Positions 40,749 through 49,671 of a DNA stretch of 64,000 nt are shown here, in pieces; within the stretch, counting starts at the first letter, position 1, and every line of letters begins with the position of its first letter. The DNA is from Palsa-461 sp036844945 (lineage in GTDB: Bacteria; Actinomycetota; Acidimicrobiia; Acidimicrobiales; RAAP-2). Under the pieces are notes generated by a model that was given only the letters and a program-made list of their open reading frames with translations, had not been told where the DNA came from and searched no databases. Made by a program: the position numbers and the translations under genes. Location: the NCBI GenBank assembly GCA_036844945.1, contig DAIUEV010000015.1:1-64000 (forward strand), in the 5' to 3' direction.

Positions 40749-42047
40749 GTGCAACACCTCACCGCTGACGCGTCGGCCGCGCTGGGCGGCCCTGGATGGC
40801 TCACGGCCCGTCGGATGGAGGCGGTCGAGCGGCTGGCGTCGATGTCGCCGCCGACGGCCGACGGGTCCGAGGTGTGGCGCTACTCGCCGATCGACCGGAT
40901 CGATCTCGACGCCTACCGGCCCACGGCGGCCCCGCCCGGGCCGGCCCCCGACGGGGCCCTCGCGTTGGTCGCCGAGTTCGGCGACGGACCGCACGCCGTC
41001 CTCCACGACGCTCGGCTGATCGCTCTCGAGCGCGGCGGGCTCCCCGACGGCGTCACGTTCGGCGCGCTGAGTGACCTCGAAGCGGCTCCGGAGGGCCTCG
41101 GGGAGCTGGTGGGCGCAGCCGACTTCTTCGTCACGATGAACGACGCGTTCGGCCCCGATGCCCTGGTCGTCGAGATCCCCGCCGGCCTCGAGCTCGACCG
41201 GCCGGTGGTGATCGTCCACTGGTGCGATGCCGGCCAGGCCGACGGCCCCGGGCCGGCGGTATTCCCACGCAGCGTGGTGCGGCTCGGCGCCGGAGCGTCC
41301 GCCGAAGTGGTCGAGGTCGTCGCCGGCCCCGCCGGTCCGGGACGGCCGCTCGTGGTCCCGGTGGTGGAGCTGGTGGTCGAGGACCGGGCGAGGCTCTCCT
41401 ACGTCGTGGTCCAGGACCTCGGCCCGACGGCGTGGCACCTGGCCCGCCTCGGCGCGACCGTCGGGGCCGACGCGACGCTGCGCAGCTTCACCGCGGGCCT
41501 CGGGGGCGACTACGACCGGTGCCGGGTCGACGCGGCCGCGATCGGGCGGGGCGGCTCGACCGAGCTGACCACCGTCTACCTCGGCTCGGGCGACCAGGTG
41601 CACGACGTGCGCACCCTTCAGGACCACGTGGCCCCGCGTACGACGAGCGATCTGTTGTGCAAGGGGGCGGTGGCGGAGCGGTCGCGGTCGATCTACACGG
41701 GCCTCATCCGCGTGCGCCACGGGGCGGTGCGGGCCGACGCCATGCAGACCAACCACAACCTCGTGCTCGACGAGACCGCCCACGCCGACTCGGTACCCAA
41801 CCTCGACATCGAGGAGAACGACGTGCGGTGCAGCCACGCCTCGAGCGTGGGCCCGGTCTCCGAGGACGAGCGCTACTACCTCGAGTCGAGGGGCATCTCC
41901 CCGGACCGGGCGGAGCGGCTCATCGTGCTCGGCTTCTTCGACGCCATCGTCGAACGGGCCCCGGTCGCGGCCGCCCGCGGGCCGCTGCGGGCGCGCATCG
42001 GCGCCCGGCTCGGCGACCTCCTCGGGCGGGGGGACGGCCGTGGCTGA
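40749..42047 (+). CDS. sufD: SufD, Fe-S assembly subunit
   Basis: 432 aa, GTG start. SufB/SufD beta-helix family: WRYSPIDRIDLDAYRP start, VEIPAGLELDRPVVIVHW, SAEVVEVVAGPAG, SLCKGAVAERSRSIYTGLIRV-like region and SHASSVGPVSEDERYYLESRGI near the C-terminus, where the conserved His and Glu/Tyr sit. Pairs with SufB on the SufC ATPases and is needed for iron acquisition by the complex. Overlaps the Rieske gene by 8 nt. Confidence 0.92.
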   Translation: MQHLTADASAALGGPGWLTARRMEAVERLASMSPPTADGSEVWRYSPIDRIDLDAYRPTAAPPGPAPDGALALVAEFGDGPHAVLHDARLIALERGGLPDGVTFGALSDLEAAPEGLGELVGAADFFVTMNDAFGPDALVVEIPAGLELDRPVVIVHWCDAGQADGPGPAVFPRSVVRLGAGASAEVVEVVAGPAGPGRPLVVPVVELVVEDRARLSYVVVQDLGPTAWHLARLGATVGADATLRSFTAGLGGDYDRCRVDAAAIGRGGSTELTTVYLGSGDQVHDVRTLQDHVAPRTTSDLLCKGAVAERSRSIYTGLIRVRHGAVRADAMQTNHNLVLDETAHADSVPNLDIEENDVRCSHASSVGPVSEDERYYLESRGISPDRAERLIVLGFFDAIVERAPVAAARGPLRARIGARLGDLLGRGDGRG

Positions 42048-42357
42048 GCGCGCGGTGGTCTGCCGGCGCGACGACCTGGCCTCCGGTGAGGCGCGCCGAT
42101 TCGAGGTGGGCGGCGTGTCGGTGGCGGTGGTCCGGATCGGCGACGACTTCTACGCGCTCGGCGACCGGTGCAGCCACGAGGACACCTCGCTGTCCGAGGG
42201 GGAGGTGTGGGTCGACGAGCTCGAGCTCGAGTGCCCCCGGCACGGGAGCACCTTCGACCTGAGGACCGGCGCGCCGTGCTCCCTCCCGGCCACCACGCCG
42301 GTGCCGGTCTACGAGGTCGAACTGTCCGGCGACGACGTCGTCGTGGTGGTCGCGTGA
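42040..42357 (+). CDS. Rieske-type ferredoxin in the SUF operon
   Basis: 105 aa. Rieske motif CSH (C-X-H) ... CPRH (C-X2-H) at CSHEDTSLSEG and ECPRHGSTFDL binds a 2Fe-2S cluster; FYALGDRCSHED is the usual sequence of bacterial non-heme iron dioxygenase-type ferredoxins. Sits between sufD and sufC with an 8-nt overlap upstream and a 4-nt GTGA overlap downstream. Likely donates electrons to cluster assembly or is itself a client. Such an insertion is seen in actinobacterial SUF operons. Confidence 0.88.
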   Translation: MAERAVVCRRDDLASGEARRFEVGGVSVAVVRIGDDFYALGDRCSHEDTSLSEGEVWVDELELECPRHGSTFDLRTGAPCSLPATTPVPVYEVELSGDDVVVVVA

Positions 42358-43127
42358 CCGCGGTGGCCCCCGACACGCTCGTCATCTCGGGCTTGACCGC
42401 CGAGCTCGGCGGGGTGGAGATCCTGCACGGCATCGACCTCGAGGTGGCGCCGGGCCAGGTTCACGTCGTCATGGGGCCCAACGGCTCGGGCAAGAGCACG
42501 CTCGCCCATGCCCTCATGGGCCGGCCGGGCACCACCGTGACCGGCGGCCGGATCTCGATCGGTCCGACCGAGCTCACCGGCCTGCCGAGCTGGCGCCGGG
42601 CCCGGGCCGGGCTCTTCCTCGCCCTCCAGCACCCGATCGAGGTGCCGGGCGTGCGGGTCGAGGACGCATTGTTCGAGGCGCTCGCCCCGGCCGGCGAAGA
42701 GCGTGGTCGCCTGGCCGCGGCCCTCCGGGAGGAGGCCGACGCCATCGGCCTCGACCACCGGTTCCTCGATCGGGCGCTCAACGTCGACCTCTCGGGCGGT
42801 GAGCGCAAGCGCAACGAGATCCTCCAGATGGCCGTCGTCCGGCCGCGCTTCGCGGTCCTCGACGAGATCGACTCGGGACTCGACGTCGACGCCCTCCGGG
42901 CGGTCGCCCGGCGGATCGAGCGCGCCACGTCGGAATGGGGGCTCGGGGTGCTGGCCGTCACCCACTTCCGGCGGCTCTTGGTGGAGCTCGACGCCGACCG
43001 GGTCCACGTCATGGTCGGTGGCCGGATCGTCGCGGACGGCGGGCCGGAGCTCGCCGACGAGCTCGACGCGTCGGGCTACGGCGCATACGCGCCCGGGACC
43101 CCGCCCCGCCCGGGCGCCGGCCGCTAA
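42354..43127 (+). CDS. sufC: SufC ATPase, copy 1 (paralogue in the sufBD operon)
   Basis: 257 aa from GTG 42354. ABC ATPase: Walker A GPNGSGKST, SufC signature SGGERKRNEILQMAVV, Walker B AVLDEIDSGLDVDAL, H-loop VTHF. Provides ATP-driven motion for the SufBCD scaffold. The second SufC (46866-47621) reads DETDSGLD at Walker B. Followed by a short perfect hairpin, CCGGCAC-C-GTGCCGG (43144-43158), without a T-tract, before the LCP gene promoter. Confidence 0.88.
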   Translation: MTAVAPDTLVISGLTAELGGVEILHGIDLEVAPGQVHVVMGPNGSGKSTLAHALMGRPGTTVTGGRISIGPTELTGLPSWRRARAGLFLALQHPIEVPGVRVEDALFEALAPAGEERGRLAAALREEADAIGLDHRFLDRALNVDLSGGERKRNEILQMAVVRPRFAVLDEIDSGLDVDALRAVARRIERATSEWGLGVLAVTHFRRLLVELDADRVHVMVGGRIVADGGPELADELDASGYGAYAPGTPPRPGAGR

Positions 43128-43179
43128 AAATTTGCTAAGAGACCCGGCACCGTGCCGGTGACCCCGCGAGCGCCCGGGG

Positions 43180-43185
43180 TACCTT
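43180..43185 (+). promoter_or_regulatory. -10 element of a leaderless promoter
   Basis: TACCTT ends 6 nt before ATG 43192; same arrangement as other leaderless genes in the window. Confidence 0.5.
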
Positions 43186-43191
43186 AGGAAC

Positions 43192-44622
43192 ATGGCCAGT
43201 GGTCGTTCCTCTGGCTCGTCGAGACGTCCGCCCGGTGGCAACGACGCGCTGCGTCGCCTCGCAGAACTCGGCGATGGCACCGCCACCGCGACGCGTCCGC
43301 GCGAGGACGGGGGGACAGCGAACGAGGACGGGCTCCGGGCCCTCGGCGACCGGATCGGCGGCGGCCGCACCCGCGGACGCGTCGACGCCCCGCCACGGAC
43401 CACCGGCCCCGCCCACCAGCGGCGCCGGCCCCGCTGGAGCCGCAAACGCAAGGTGCTCACCACGCTCGGCCTGGTGATCGGCCTCATCGTCGCCCTGGTC
43501 GGCGGGGCCTACCTCTACCTCCAGTACGAGTGGAGCAAGGTCGCCAAGGTGGCCTGCACGTCCTGCACGGTGCAGGCGGCATCGGCCATCGCGCCGTTCA
43601 ACGTGCTCATCATCGGCTCGGACACCCGGGCGGGGAACGCCGGTCAGGCGGCCAAGTCCTTCGGCACCGCCTCGCTCAACCCGGGCCAGCGCAGCGACAC
43701 CATCAAGATCCTGCACGTCGACCCGAAGGCCGGCACCGCCGAGCTGCTGTCGATTCCCCGGGACACCTGGGTCGAGATGTCCGGCATCCCGCAGAGCACC
43801 GGGCTCGCCGGGGCCGAGAAGATCAACACCGCCTTCAACGGCTCGGGGTCGGTCGCCTCGGGGATCAACGCGCTGACCGCGACCATCCAGAACACCTTCG
43901 GGATCCCGATCAACCACACGATCGTCGTCGACTTCCAGGGGCTAATCGACGGGGTCGGCTCGGTCGGGGGCGTCAGCATGAACGTGCCCTACCCGGTGCG
44001 CGACTGCAGCGAGAACGGCTGCTCCACCGACAACTCGGGACTCAAGATCCTGACGACGGGGTGCCAGGTGCTGAACGGCAACGAGGTCCTGGCGCTCGCC
44101 CGGTCCCGCTACTTCCAGTACGACGACCCCTCGGCGGGCGGCTGGACCTACGACCCGACGAGTGACATCGGCCGGATCGAGCGGCAGAACCTGGTCATCG
44201 AGGCGCTCATCAAGAAGGTGGAGTCGACCTACAACCCGCTCACGCTCCGGTCGTTCCTCGACTCGGTCGTCCACGACATCACCGTCGACAACAAGCTCGG
44301 CCTCGGGACCATCTACGACCTGGCCACCCGCTACCACGCCTTCTCGCCGTCGCGGCTCGTCAACTACACCCTGCCGACGACCCCGGGGCAGAACGGGGGC
44401 GGCGACGTCCAGATCGTGTCGGAGCCGGCCGCCCAGCAGATGCTCACCCAGTTCCTCGGGACCGCACCGAGCGCCCCGGCCACGCCCCCGCTCGACGTGA
44501 ACGACGACCCGCTGTCGGTGACCACCACGACCATCGGCGCGAGCACGAGCTCGGGGGCCACCACGACCACCACCGCCGTGCCGGTCGACACGATCCCGCC
44601 CTTCGACCCGACCCCCTGCTGA
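43192..44622 (+). CDS. LytR-CpsA-Psr (LCP) family cell-wall transferase
   Basis: 476 aa. Basic cytoplasmic N-terminus (~85 residues), one membrane helix (VLTTLGLVIGLIVALVGGAY), then the LCP domain: FNVLIIGSDTRAG, QRSDTIKILHVDP, LSIPRDTWVEMSG and NEVLALARSRYF with the Arg/Asp residues that bind polyprenyl pyrophosphate. The C-terminus is Thr/Ser-rich (TTTTIGASTSSGATTTTTA). Transfers glycopolymers such as arabinogalactan-like or teichoic chains to peptidoglycan outside the membrane. Transcribed separately from the sufC operon. Confidence 0.88.
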   Translation: MASGRSSGSSRRPPGGNDALRRLAELGDGTATATRPREDGGTANEDGLRALGDRIGGGRTRGRVDAPPRTTGPAHQRRRPRWSRKRKVLTTLGLVIGLIVALVGGAYLYLQYEWSKVAKVACTSCTVQAASAIAPFNVLIIGSDTRAGNAGQAAKSFGTASLNPGQRSDTIKILHVDPKAGTAELLSIPRDTWVEMSGIPQSTGLAGAEKINTAFNGSGSVASGINALTATIQNTFGIPINHTIVVDFQGLIDGVGSVGGVSMNVPYPVRDCSENGCSTDNSGLKILTTGCQVLNGNEVLALARSRYFQYDDPSAGGWTYDPTSDIGRIERQNLVIEALIKKVESTYNPLTLRSFLDSVVHDITVDNKLGLGTIYDLATRYHAFSPSRLVNYTLPTTPGQNGGGDVQIVSEPAAQQMLTQFLGTAPSAPATPPLDVNDDPLSVTTTTIGASTSSGATTTTTAVPVDTIPPFDPTPC

Positions 44623-44630
44623 GGCCGCCG

Positions 44631-45080
44631 GTGCCGGGACGCCGGCGCCTGCTCGCGCTCGGCGTGCTGTCGGCGTCACTGGCCCTCCCGACCGCCACCG
44701 CGGCCGGAGTGGCGACGGCGCGCTGGGGTGAGCGGCACCGCCCCGAGGTGGCCCACCTCGGGGCCGACCTCGCCCGGGCCGAACGGGCCGTCGCCTCGCT
44801 TCGGGGGGCGCCCAGCCAGCAGGGCCTGCAGTCGGCGCTCGAGGCGTGCTCGGCGCTCGGCGCGACCGCGGCGCGGGCCGGGTCCTGGAAGCCCCCGGCC
44901 GCCTCCGCACGACATGCACTGGCCCGGCTCGTGTCGCGAACCGGGAGCTACGTCCGCACCTGCCTCGGGGTCGCGTCGGTCACCACCCCGGGGGGCGCCG
45001 CCGCCTCCTATGCCGCGCTCGGGGCAGAGGGGCGTGCGGCGTCCGCCGCCTACTCGTCGTTCCGCCGGGCGCTCCGCTGA
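44631..45080 (+). CDS. Small exported protein of unknown function
   Basis: 149 aa, GTG start 9 nt after the LCP gene. N-terminal signal-like helix RLLALGVLSASLALPTATAA with Ala-X-Ala before residue 26, then an Ala-rich mature part of ~120 residues with short helices and few charges. Two Cys (EACSALG, RTCLGVA) could form a disulfide. Probably co-transcribed with the LCP gene and acts outside the membrane. Family not recognised. Confidence 0.6.
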   Translation: MPGRRRLLALGVLSASLALPTATAAGVATARWGERHRPEVAHLGADLARAERAVASLRGAPSQQGLQSALEACSALGATAARAGSWKPPAASARHALARLVSRTGSYVRTCLGVASVTTPGGAAASYAALGAEGRAASAAYSSFRRALR

Positions 45081-45095
45081 GCGGCCCCGACGCGA

Positions 45096-45599
45096 TCAGG
45101 ACGCCTCGGCCGCCACCTCGTCGAGGCCCTGGGTCAGGGCGTTCCAGCTCAGGGTGGCGCACTTGATGCGGACCGGGAACTTCACCACGCCCTGGAGGGC
45201 GGCGAGCTCGCCCATGGAGGAGAGGTCGACCGGCTCGGGCTCGGCGGGTGCGTCCTCGGTGCCGGTGGTGCGGTCGTCGTCGGCGAGGGTGGCCTCGTGC
45301 ACCGTCATCATGGTCTTGAAGGTCCGGATGAGTTTGCGGACCTCCTCGATCGGCTGTCCCTTGACGGCGGCCGACATCAGCGAGCCCGAGGACTGGCTGA
45401 TCGAGCACCCCGACCCGGCCACCTTGATGTCCCGCAGCTGCCCGTCGGCCACCTCCAGGCTGAGGACGACCTCGTCGCCGCACAACGGGTTGAACCCCTC
45501 CACCCGGTGGGCCGGCGGGACGGGCAGCTCGCCGCGGTTCCGGGGCGAGCGGTAGTGGTCGAGGATGATCTCGCGGTAGAGCTCTTCGAGGTCGGGCAT
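45096..45599 (-). CDS. sufU: SufU, sulfur-transfer protein (NifU N-terminal type)
   Basis: 167 aa. IscU/SufU fold with three conserved Cys: NPLCGDEV, GSGCSISQ and KCATLSW, plus the Gly-rich SQSSGSLMS. SufU-type insert between second and third Cys is present (long acidic TGTEDAPAEPEP). Takes persulfide from SufS and passes it to the SufBCD scaffold, usually with zinc in Gram-positive types. Ends the minus-strand sufC-sufS-sufU operon; starts 25 nt after sufS. Confidence 0.9.
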   Translation of the reverse strand: MPDLEELYREIILDHYRSPRNRGELPVPPAHRVEGFNPLCGDEVVLSLEVADGQLRDIKVAGSGCSISQSSGSLMSAAVKGQPIEEVRKLIRTFKTMMTVHEATLADDDRTTGTEDAPAEPEPVDLSSMGELAALQGVVKFPVRIKCATLSWNALTQGLDEVAAEAS

Positions 45600-45624
45600 C
45601 AGGCCTGGTCCAGGGCTCGAACGG

Positions 45625-46869
45625 TCACCCGAACACTGTACCGACGTGTCCCAGCCCTTCGATCAGGGTGTCGATGTCGGACTCGTCGTTGTAGAGGGCG
45701 ATCGAGGCGCGCGCGGTCGCGTTGACACCGAGCCGTCGCATGAGCGGCTTGGCGCAGTGGTGGCCCGGCCGCACGCACACCCCGAACTGGTCGAGCACCT
45801 GCGCGAGGTCGTGGGGGTGGACGTCGCGGTAGGCGAGCGAGAGGACGCCGCCCCGGTCGCCGCCGGCCGGCGGCCCGTAGATCCTGAGGTCGTCGCCCAG
45901 CCGGTCGTGGAGCGCGTCCATCGCGTACGCGGTGAGGAGCCGCTCGTGGGTGACGATCTGCTCCATCCCGATCGCGGTCAGGTACTCGACGGCGGCGGCC
46001 AGGCCCACCGCCTGGGCGATGGGCGGGGTGCCGGCCTCGAAGCGCCACGGCGGCTCGGCCGGGGTGAAGTGGTCGAGCGCCACGTCCAGGATCATCCCGC
46101 CGCCGCCGAGGAACGGCGGCATCGCCTCCATGAGCTCCCGGCGTCCCCACAGGACCCCGATGCCGGTCGGCCCCTGCATCTTGTGGCCGGAGAAGGCGAG
46201 GAAGTCGGCCCCGAGGGTCTTCACGTCGGTGACCTGGTGGGGGACCGACTGGGCCCCGTCGACCACCACGATCGCGCCCTGCCGGTGGGCGGCCTCGGCC
46301 AGCGCCGGCACCGGGTTGATGGTCCCGAGCACGTTGGACATCGCGCTGACTGCCAGCACCTTGGCCCCCGCCAGCGTCCGCTCGAGGTCGGCGAGGTCGA
46401 GCCGCCCCTGGCCGTCGACCGGCAGGTAGCGCAGCTCGAGGCCGACCGACTCGGCCAGCATCAGCCAGGGGACGAGGTTGGAGTGGTGCTCCATCTCGGT
46501 GAGGACGACGACGTCTTTGGGGCCGAGGTTGGTGCGGCCCCAGCTGTGGGCCACGAGGTTGAGCGCCTCGGTGGCGTTCTTCGTGAAGACGATCTCGCGT
46601 TTGGGGTCCGGGGCGCCGATGAACCGCCCGACGGTCCGGCGGGCGCCCTCGTACAGCGCGGTCGCGCCCTCGGCGGTCGCGTAGACGCCCCGGTGGACGT
46701 TGGCGTGGGTGGTCTCGTAGTACTGCTCGATGGCGGCGAGCACCGCCCGGGGCTGGAGCGAGGACGACGCGGAGTCGAGATAGACGATCGGATGGCCGTG
46801 GACCGTCCGGGTCAGCAGGGGGAAGTCCTTCCGGACGATCTCGGTGTCGAGCGGGTCGCGGCTGCTCAC
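45625..46869 (-). CDS. sufS: SufS, cysteine desulfurase
   Basis: 414 aa from GTG 46869, whose GTGA overlaps the sufC stop by 4 nt. Class V PLP enzyme of the SufS group: YLDSASSSLQPRAV, NVHRGVYA, TEMEHHSNLVPW, SGHKMQGPTGIGVL with the PLP-lysine, and the sulfur-carrying Cys in RPGHHCAKPLMRR. Releases sulfur from cysteine as a persulfide for SufU. Operon partner of sufC2 and sufU. Confidence 0.93.
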   Translation of the reverse strand: MSSRDPLDTEIVRKDFPLLTRTVHGHPIVYLDSASSSLQPRAVLAAIEQYYETTHANVHRGVYATAEGATALYEGARRTVGRFIGAPDPKREIVFTKNATEALNLVAHSWGRTNLGPKDVVVLTEMEHHSNLVPWLMLAESVGLELRYLPVDGQGRLDLADLERTLAGAKVLAVSAMSNVLGTINPVPALAEAAHRQGAIVVVDGAQSVPHQVTDVKTLGADFLAFSGHKMQGPTGIGVLWGRRELMEAMPPFLGGGGMILDVALDHFTPAEPPWRFEAGTPPIAQAVGLAAAVEYLTAIGMEQIVTHERLLTAYAMDALHDRLGDDLRIYGPPAGGDRGGVLSLAYRDVHPHDLAQVLDQFGVCVRPGHHCAKPLMRRLGVNATARASIALYNDESDIDTLIEGLGHVGTVFG

Positions 46870-47621
46870 GGGGTCCGCCACGCGTCGTAGCCGCCCGACT
46901 CGATGCGGGCCGCCAGCTCCGCCCCGCCGCTCTCGACGATGCGGCCGTCGATCATGAGATGGACCCGGTCGGGCACGAGGTCGCGCAGGATCCGCTGGTA
47001 GTGGGTGACGACGAGCACCCCCATCTCGGGGCGGAGCCCCCGCACCGTGGTCACCCCCCGCCCGACGACCCCCAGCGCGTCGACGTCCAATCCCGAGTCG
47101 GTCTCGTCGAGGACCGCCACCTCGGGGTCGAGGAGGGCCATCTGGAGGATCTCGTTGCGCTTGCGCTCGCCGCCGGAGAACCCCTCGTTGAGGTAGCGCT
47201 CCCCGAAGGCGGGGTCCATGCCGAGGCGTTCCATCCACTCGGTCATGGCCACCCGGACCTCGAGGACCGAGATGTCGGTGCCCTGGCGGGCCGACATCGC
47301 CTGGCGCAGGAACTGGGTGACCGAGACCCCCGAGAGCGCCTCGGGGTACTGGAAGGCGAGGAACAGCCCGGCCTTGCCCCGCACCTCGGTCGGCCAGCTC
47401 GTGATGTCCTCGCCCTTCAGGCGGATGGCGCCCCCGGTGACCCGGTAGCCGGGGTGCCCGAGCAGGACGTTGGCCAGCGTGGACTTGCCGGCCCCGTTCG
47501 GGCCCATGAGCGCGTGGACCTCGCCCGGGAGCACCGAGAAGGTGACGCCGCGGAGGATCTCGGCGCCTTCGGCACTTACCCGGAGGTCGTCCACCTCGAG
47601 GAGGGGGGAGGGGGTTCCCAC
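46866..47621 (-). CDS. sufC: SufC ATPase, copy 2 (in sufCSU operon)
   Basis: About 251 aa from GTG 47621, chosen because TAAGAT on the minus strand (47634-47629) lies 7 nt upstream; TTG 47627 is possible. Walker A GPNGAGKST, SGGERKRNEILQMALL, Walker B AVLDETDSGLDVDAL, VVTHYQRIL. The ATPase works with SufB and SufD as dimer. It is a second SufC gene in the same 10-kb region, on the opposite strand to sufBD. Likely the ancestral copy as it heads sufS-sufU. Confidence 0.9.
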   Translation of the reverse strand: MGTPSPLLEVDDLRVSAEGAEILRGVTFSVLPGEVHALMGPNGAGKSTLANVLLGHPGYRVTGGAIRLKGEDITSWPTEVRGKAGLFLAFQYPEALSGVSVTQFLRQAMSARQGTDISVLEVRVAMTEWMERLGMDPAFGERYLNEGFSGGERKRNEILQMALLDPEVAVLDETDSGLDVDALGVVGRGVTTVRGLRPEMGVLVVTHYQRILRDLVPDRVHLMIDGRIVESGGAELAARIESGGYDAWRTP

Positions 47622-47628
47622 GATCAAA

Positions 47629-47634
47629 ATCTTA
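47629..47634 (-). promoter_or_regulatory. -10 element of the sufCSU operon (leaderless)
   Basis: Minus-strand TAAGAT with a 7-nt gap to GTG 47621. The upstream TTGACC is too close to act as its -35 box. AT-rich stretch (TAGTAAGATTTTG) in otherwise GC-rich DNA. Confidence 0.5.
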
Positions 47635-47694
47635 CTACTTTGGTCAACTTTCCCGACCGGGACCTCTGGTGCATGTCGCCCCAGGTCAGGACCC

Positions 47695-48312
47695 TCACCA
47701 GCCCCGGTCCACCCACTCCTGGAGGCTCGGGGACTCGGCTCCGATCGTGGTCGAGGACCCGTGGCCGGGGAGCACCACCGTCTCGCCCGAGAACCGGGCG
47801 AAGAGGCGCTGCTCGATCGACCGGATGATGGTCGGGAAGTCCCCGCCCTCGAACTTGGTGTTGCCGGGGCCGCCCGGGAACAGCGTGTCCCCGGTGAGCA
47901 AGAGGGGGGTGCCCTCGACGGCGAAGCAGATCGACCCGGGGGTGTGGCCCGGGGTGGCGATCGTGCGCACCCGCAGCTTGCCCACCTGGAGGACCGAATC
48001 GTCCTCCAGGATGAGGTCGTAGCTCGGCAGCATGGCGGCGTCCGCGGCGGTCACCGAGACGCTAATGCCGGCGTCCCGGACGGCCGGGACCGCCTGGATG
48101 TGGTCCCAGTGCCCGTGGGTCTCGACCACCTGGTTCACCCCGAGCCGCTGGCACACCTCGAGCAGGGCCTCGTGCTCGTTGGCCGCGTCGACCAGCATCG
48201 CGTCGCCGGTCCGGCGGCATCGCAGCACGTAGACGTTGTTGTCGATGGGGCCGACCACCATGCGGTGCAGCTCGCAGGCGGCGTCCTCCCAGATGCGGAC
48301 AAGTTCGGGCAC
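47695..48312 (-). CDS. Metallo-beta-lactamase-fold hydrolase (glyoxalase II-like)
   Basis: 205 aa from GTG 48312. Zinc motif THGHWDHIQAVP, third His in ATPGHTPGSICF, bridging Asp in LLTGDTLFPGGPG and a final His in LPGHGSST. Arrangement resembles glyoxalase II/persulfide-dioxygenase-like hydrolases. Next to a SUF operon, so a role in sulfur or thiol metabolism is possible, but not shown. The reading frame remains open far upstream without homology. Confidence 0.8.
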   Translation of the reverse strand: MPELVRIWEDAACELHRMVVGPIDNNVYVLRCRRTGDAMLVDAANEHEALLEVCQRLGVNQVVETHGHWDHIQAVPAVRDAGISVSVTAADAAMLPSYDLILEDDSVLQVGKLRVRTIATPGHTPGSICFAVEGTPLLLTGDTLFPGGPGNTKFEGGDFPTIIRSIEQRLFARFSGETVVLPGHGSSTTIGAESPSLQEWVDRGW

Positions 48313-48513
48313 GCCCCCAGGATCCCACAGCACCCGGGCCCGTGAAATCCCCTGATCGGGTGGATCGAGGGAGGGGCGGGCGGTCCCTGGAAACGTTCCC
48401 GTTGTCGGTGAAACCCCGATTCTGGTAAGAAACGCAGGCGACGTCGGGGGCAAGTGTCCTGTCGACGTGTCGGGCCCGTGCCCGGTCGCGATCACGAAGA
48501 AGAGAGAGCCGCA

Positions 48514-49629
48514 ATGAACTTTGCCTTCAGCGAGGAGCAGGAGGAGCTCCGGAGCGCCGTCAAGCGCTTCCTCCAGGAGAAGTCCCCCGAGACCGAGGTC
48601 CGGCGGCTCATGGAGACCGAGGACGGGTACGACCCGGCGGTGTGGTCCCAGATGGCGGACCAGCTTGGGCTCCAGTCGCTGACCATCCCCGAGGAGTACG
48701 GCGGGTCCGGGTTCACCTATGTGGAGCTCGTGGTCGTGCTCGAGGAGATGGGCTTTGCCCTCCTGTGCGCCCCGTTCTTCTCGACGGTCGCGCTGGCGGC
48801 CAACGCGCTGCTCACCTCCGGCGACGACCAGGCCAAGAAGGACCTGCTGCCCGGGCTCGCCTCCGGCGAGACCATCGGCACGCTCGCGATCACCGAGGAC
48901 AACGGCCGCTGGGACTTCGACGGCATCGCGCTGCAGGCCACCGAGTCCAAGGGGAACTGGACCCTCGACGGGCACAAGTCGTTCGTCATCGACGGCCACA
49001 GCGCCCAGTTGATCGTGGTGGCGGCCCGCACCGCCGCGGGCCTCAGCCTCTTCGCGGTCGAGGGCGACGCCTCCGGGCTGACCCGCACCTCGCTGCCCAC
49101 CATGGACCAGACCCGCAAGCAGGCCCGGCTCGTCTTCGAGTCCACCCCGGCCCGGCTGGTCGGGACCGACGGTGGGGCGGCCGACGGCCTGACCAAGACC
49201 CTCGACCTCGCCGCGGTAGCGCTCGCCGCCGAGCAGGTGGGCGGGGCCCAGCACTGCCTCGACAGCTCGGTCGACTACGCCAAGAACCGGATCCAGTTCG
49301 GGCGGCCGATTGGCAGCTTCCAGGCCATCAAGCACAAGTGCGCCGACATGCTGCTCGAGGTCGAGTCGGCCAAGTCCGCCGCGTACTACGCCGGATGGGC
49401 GGCGGCCGAGGACTCCGACGAACTCCCGGTGGTGGCCAGCCTGGCCAAGTCGTACTGCTCGGAGGCCTACTTCCACGCGGCCGCCGAGAACATCCAGATC
49501 CACGGCGGCATCGGGTTCACCTGGGAGCACGACGCGCACCTGTACTTCAAGCGGGCGAAGTCCTCCGAGCTGCTTTTCGGGGACCCCGCCTACCACCGCG
49601 AGCTGCTCGCCCAGCGGATCGGGATCTGA
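48514..49629 (+). CDS. Acyl-CoA dehydrogenase
   Basis: 371 aa from ATG 48514. Short acyl-CoA dehydrogenase of the type paired with FadE-like partners: MNFAFSEEQEELRSAVKRFL start, GTLAITEDNGRWDF, NRIQFGRPIGSFQAIKHKCADM and IQIHGGIGFTWEHDAHLYFKRA. The last motif has Asp-Ala-His where many enzymes keep the catalytic Glu-Gly-Thr, as in heteromeric steroid/side-chain dehydrogenase subunits. Substrate unknown. Alpha/beta hydrolase gene follows 42 nt later. Confidence 0.83.
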   Translation: MNFAFSEEQEELRSAVKRFLQEKSPETEVRRLMETEDGYDPAVWSQMADQLGLQSLTIPEEYGGSGFTYVELVVVLEEMGFALLCAPFFSTVALAANALLTSGDDQAKKDLLPGLASGETIGTLAITEDNGRWDFDGIALQATESKGNWTLDGHKSFVIDGHSAQLIVVAARTAAGLSLFAVEGDASGLTRTSLPTMDQTRKQARLVFESTPARLVGTDGGAADGLTKTLDLAAVALAAEQVGGAQHCLDSSVDYAKNRIQFGRPIGSFQAIKHKCADMLLEVESAKSAAYYAGWAAAEDSDELPVVASLAKSYCSEAYFHAAAENIQIHGGIGFTWEHDAHLYFKRAKSSELLFGDPAYHRELLAQRIGI

Positions 49630-49671
49630 CCCACCCAGTCGTCGCCCGCCTCACGCCACCGGTCCGGTGAC

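Noticed and set aside
47640..47660. TTGACC upstream of sufC2 as its -35 box
   Set aside because: It is only about 7 bp from the TAAGAT -10, too close to work with it.
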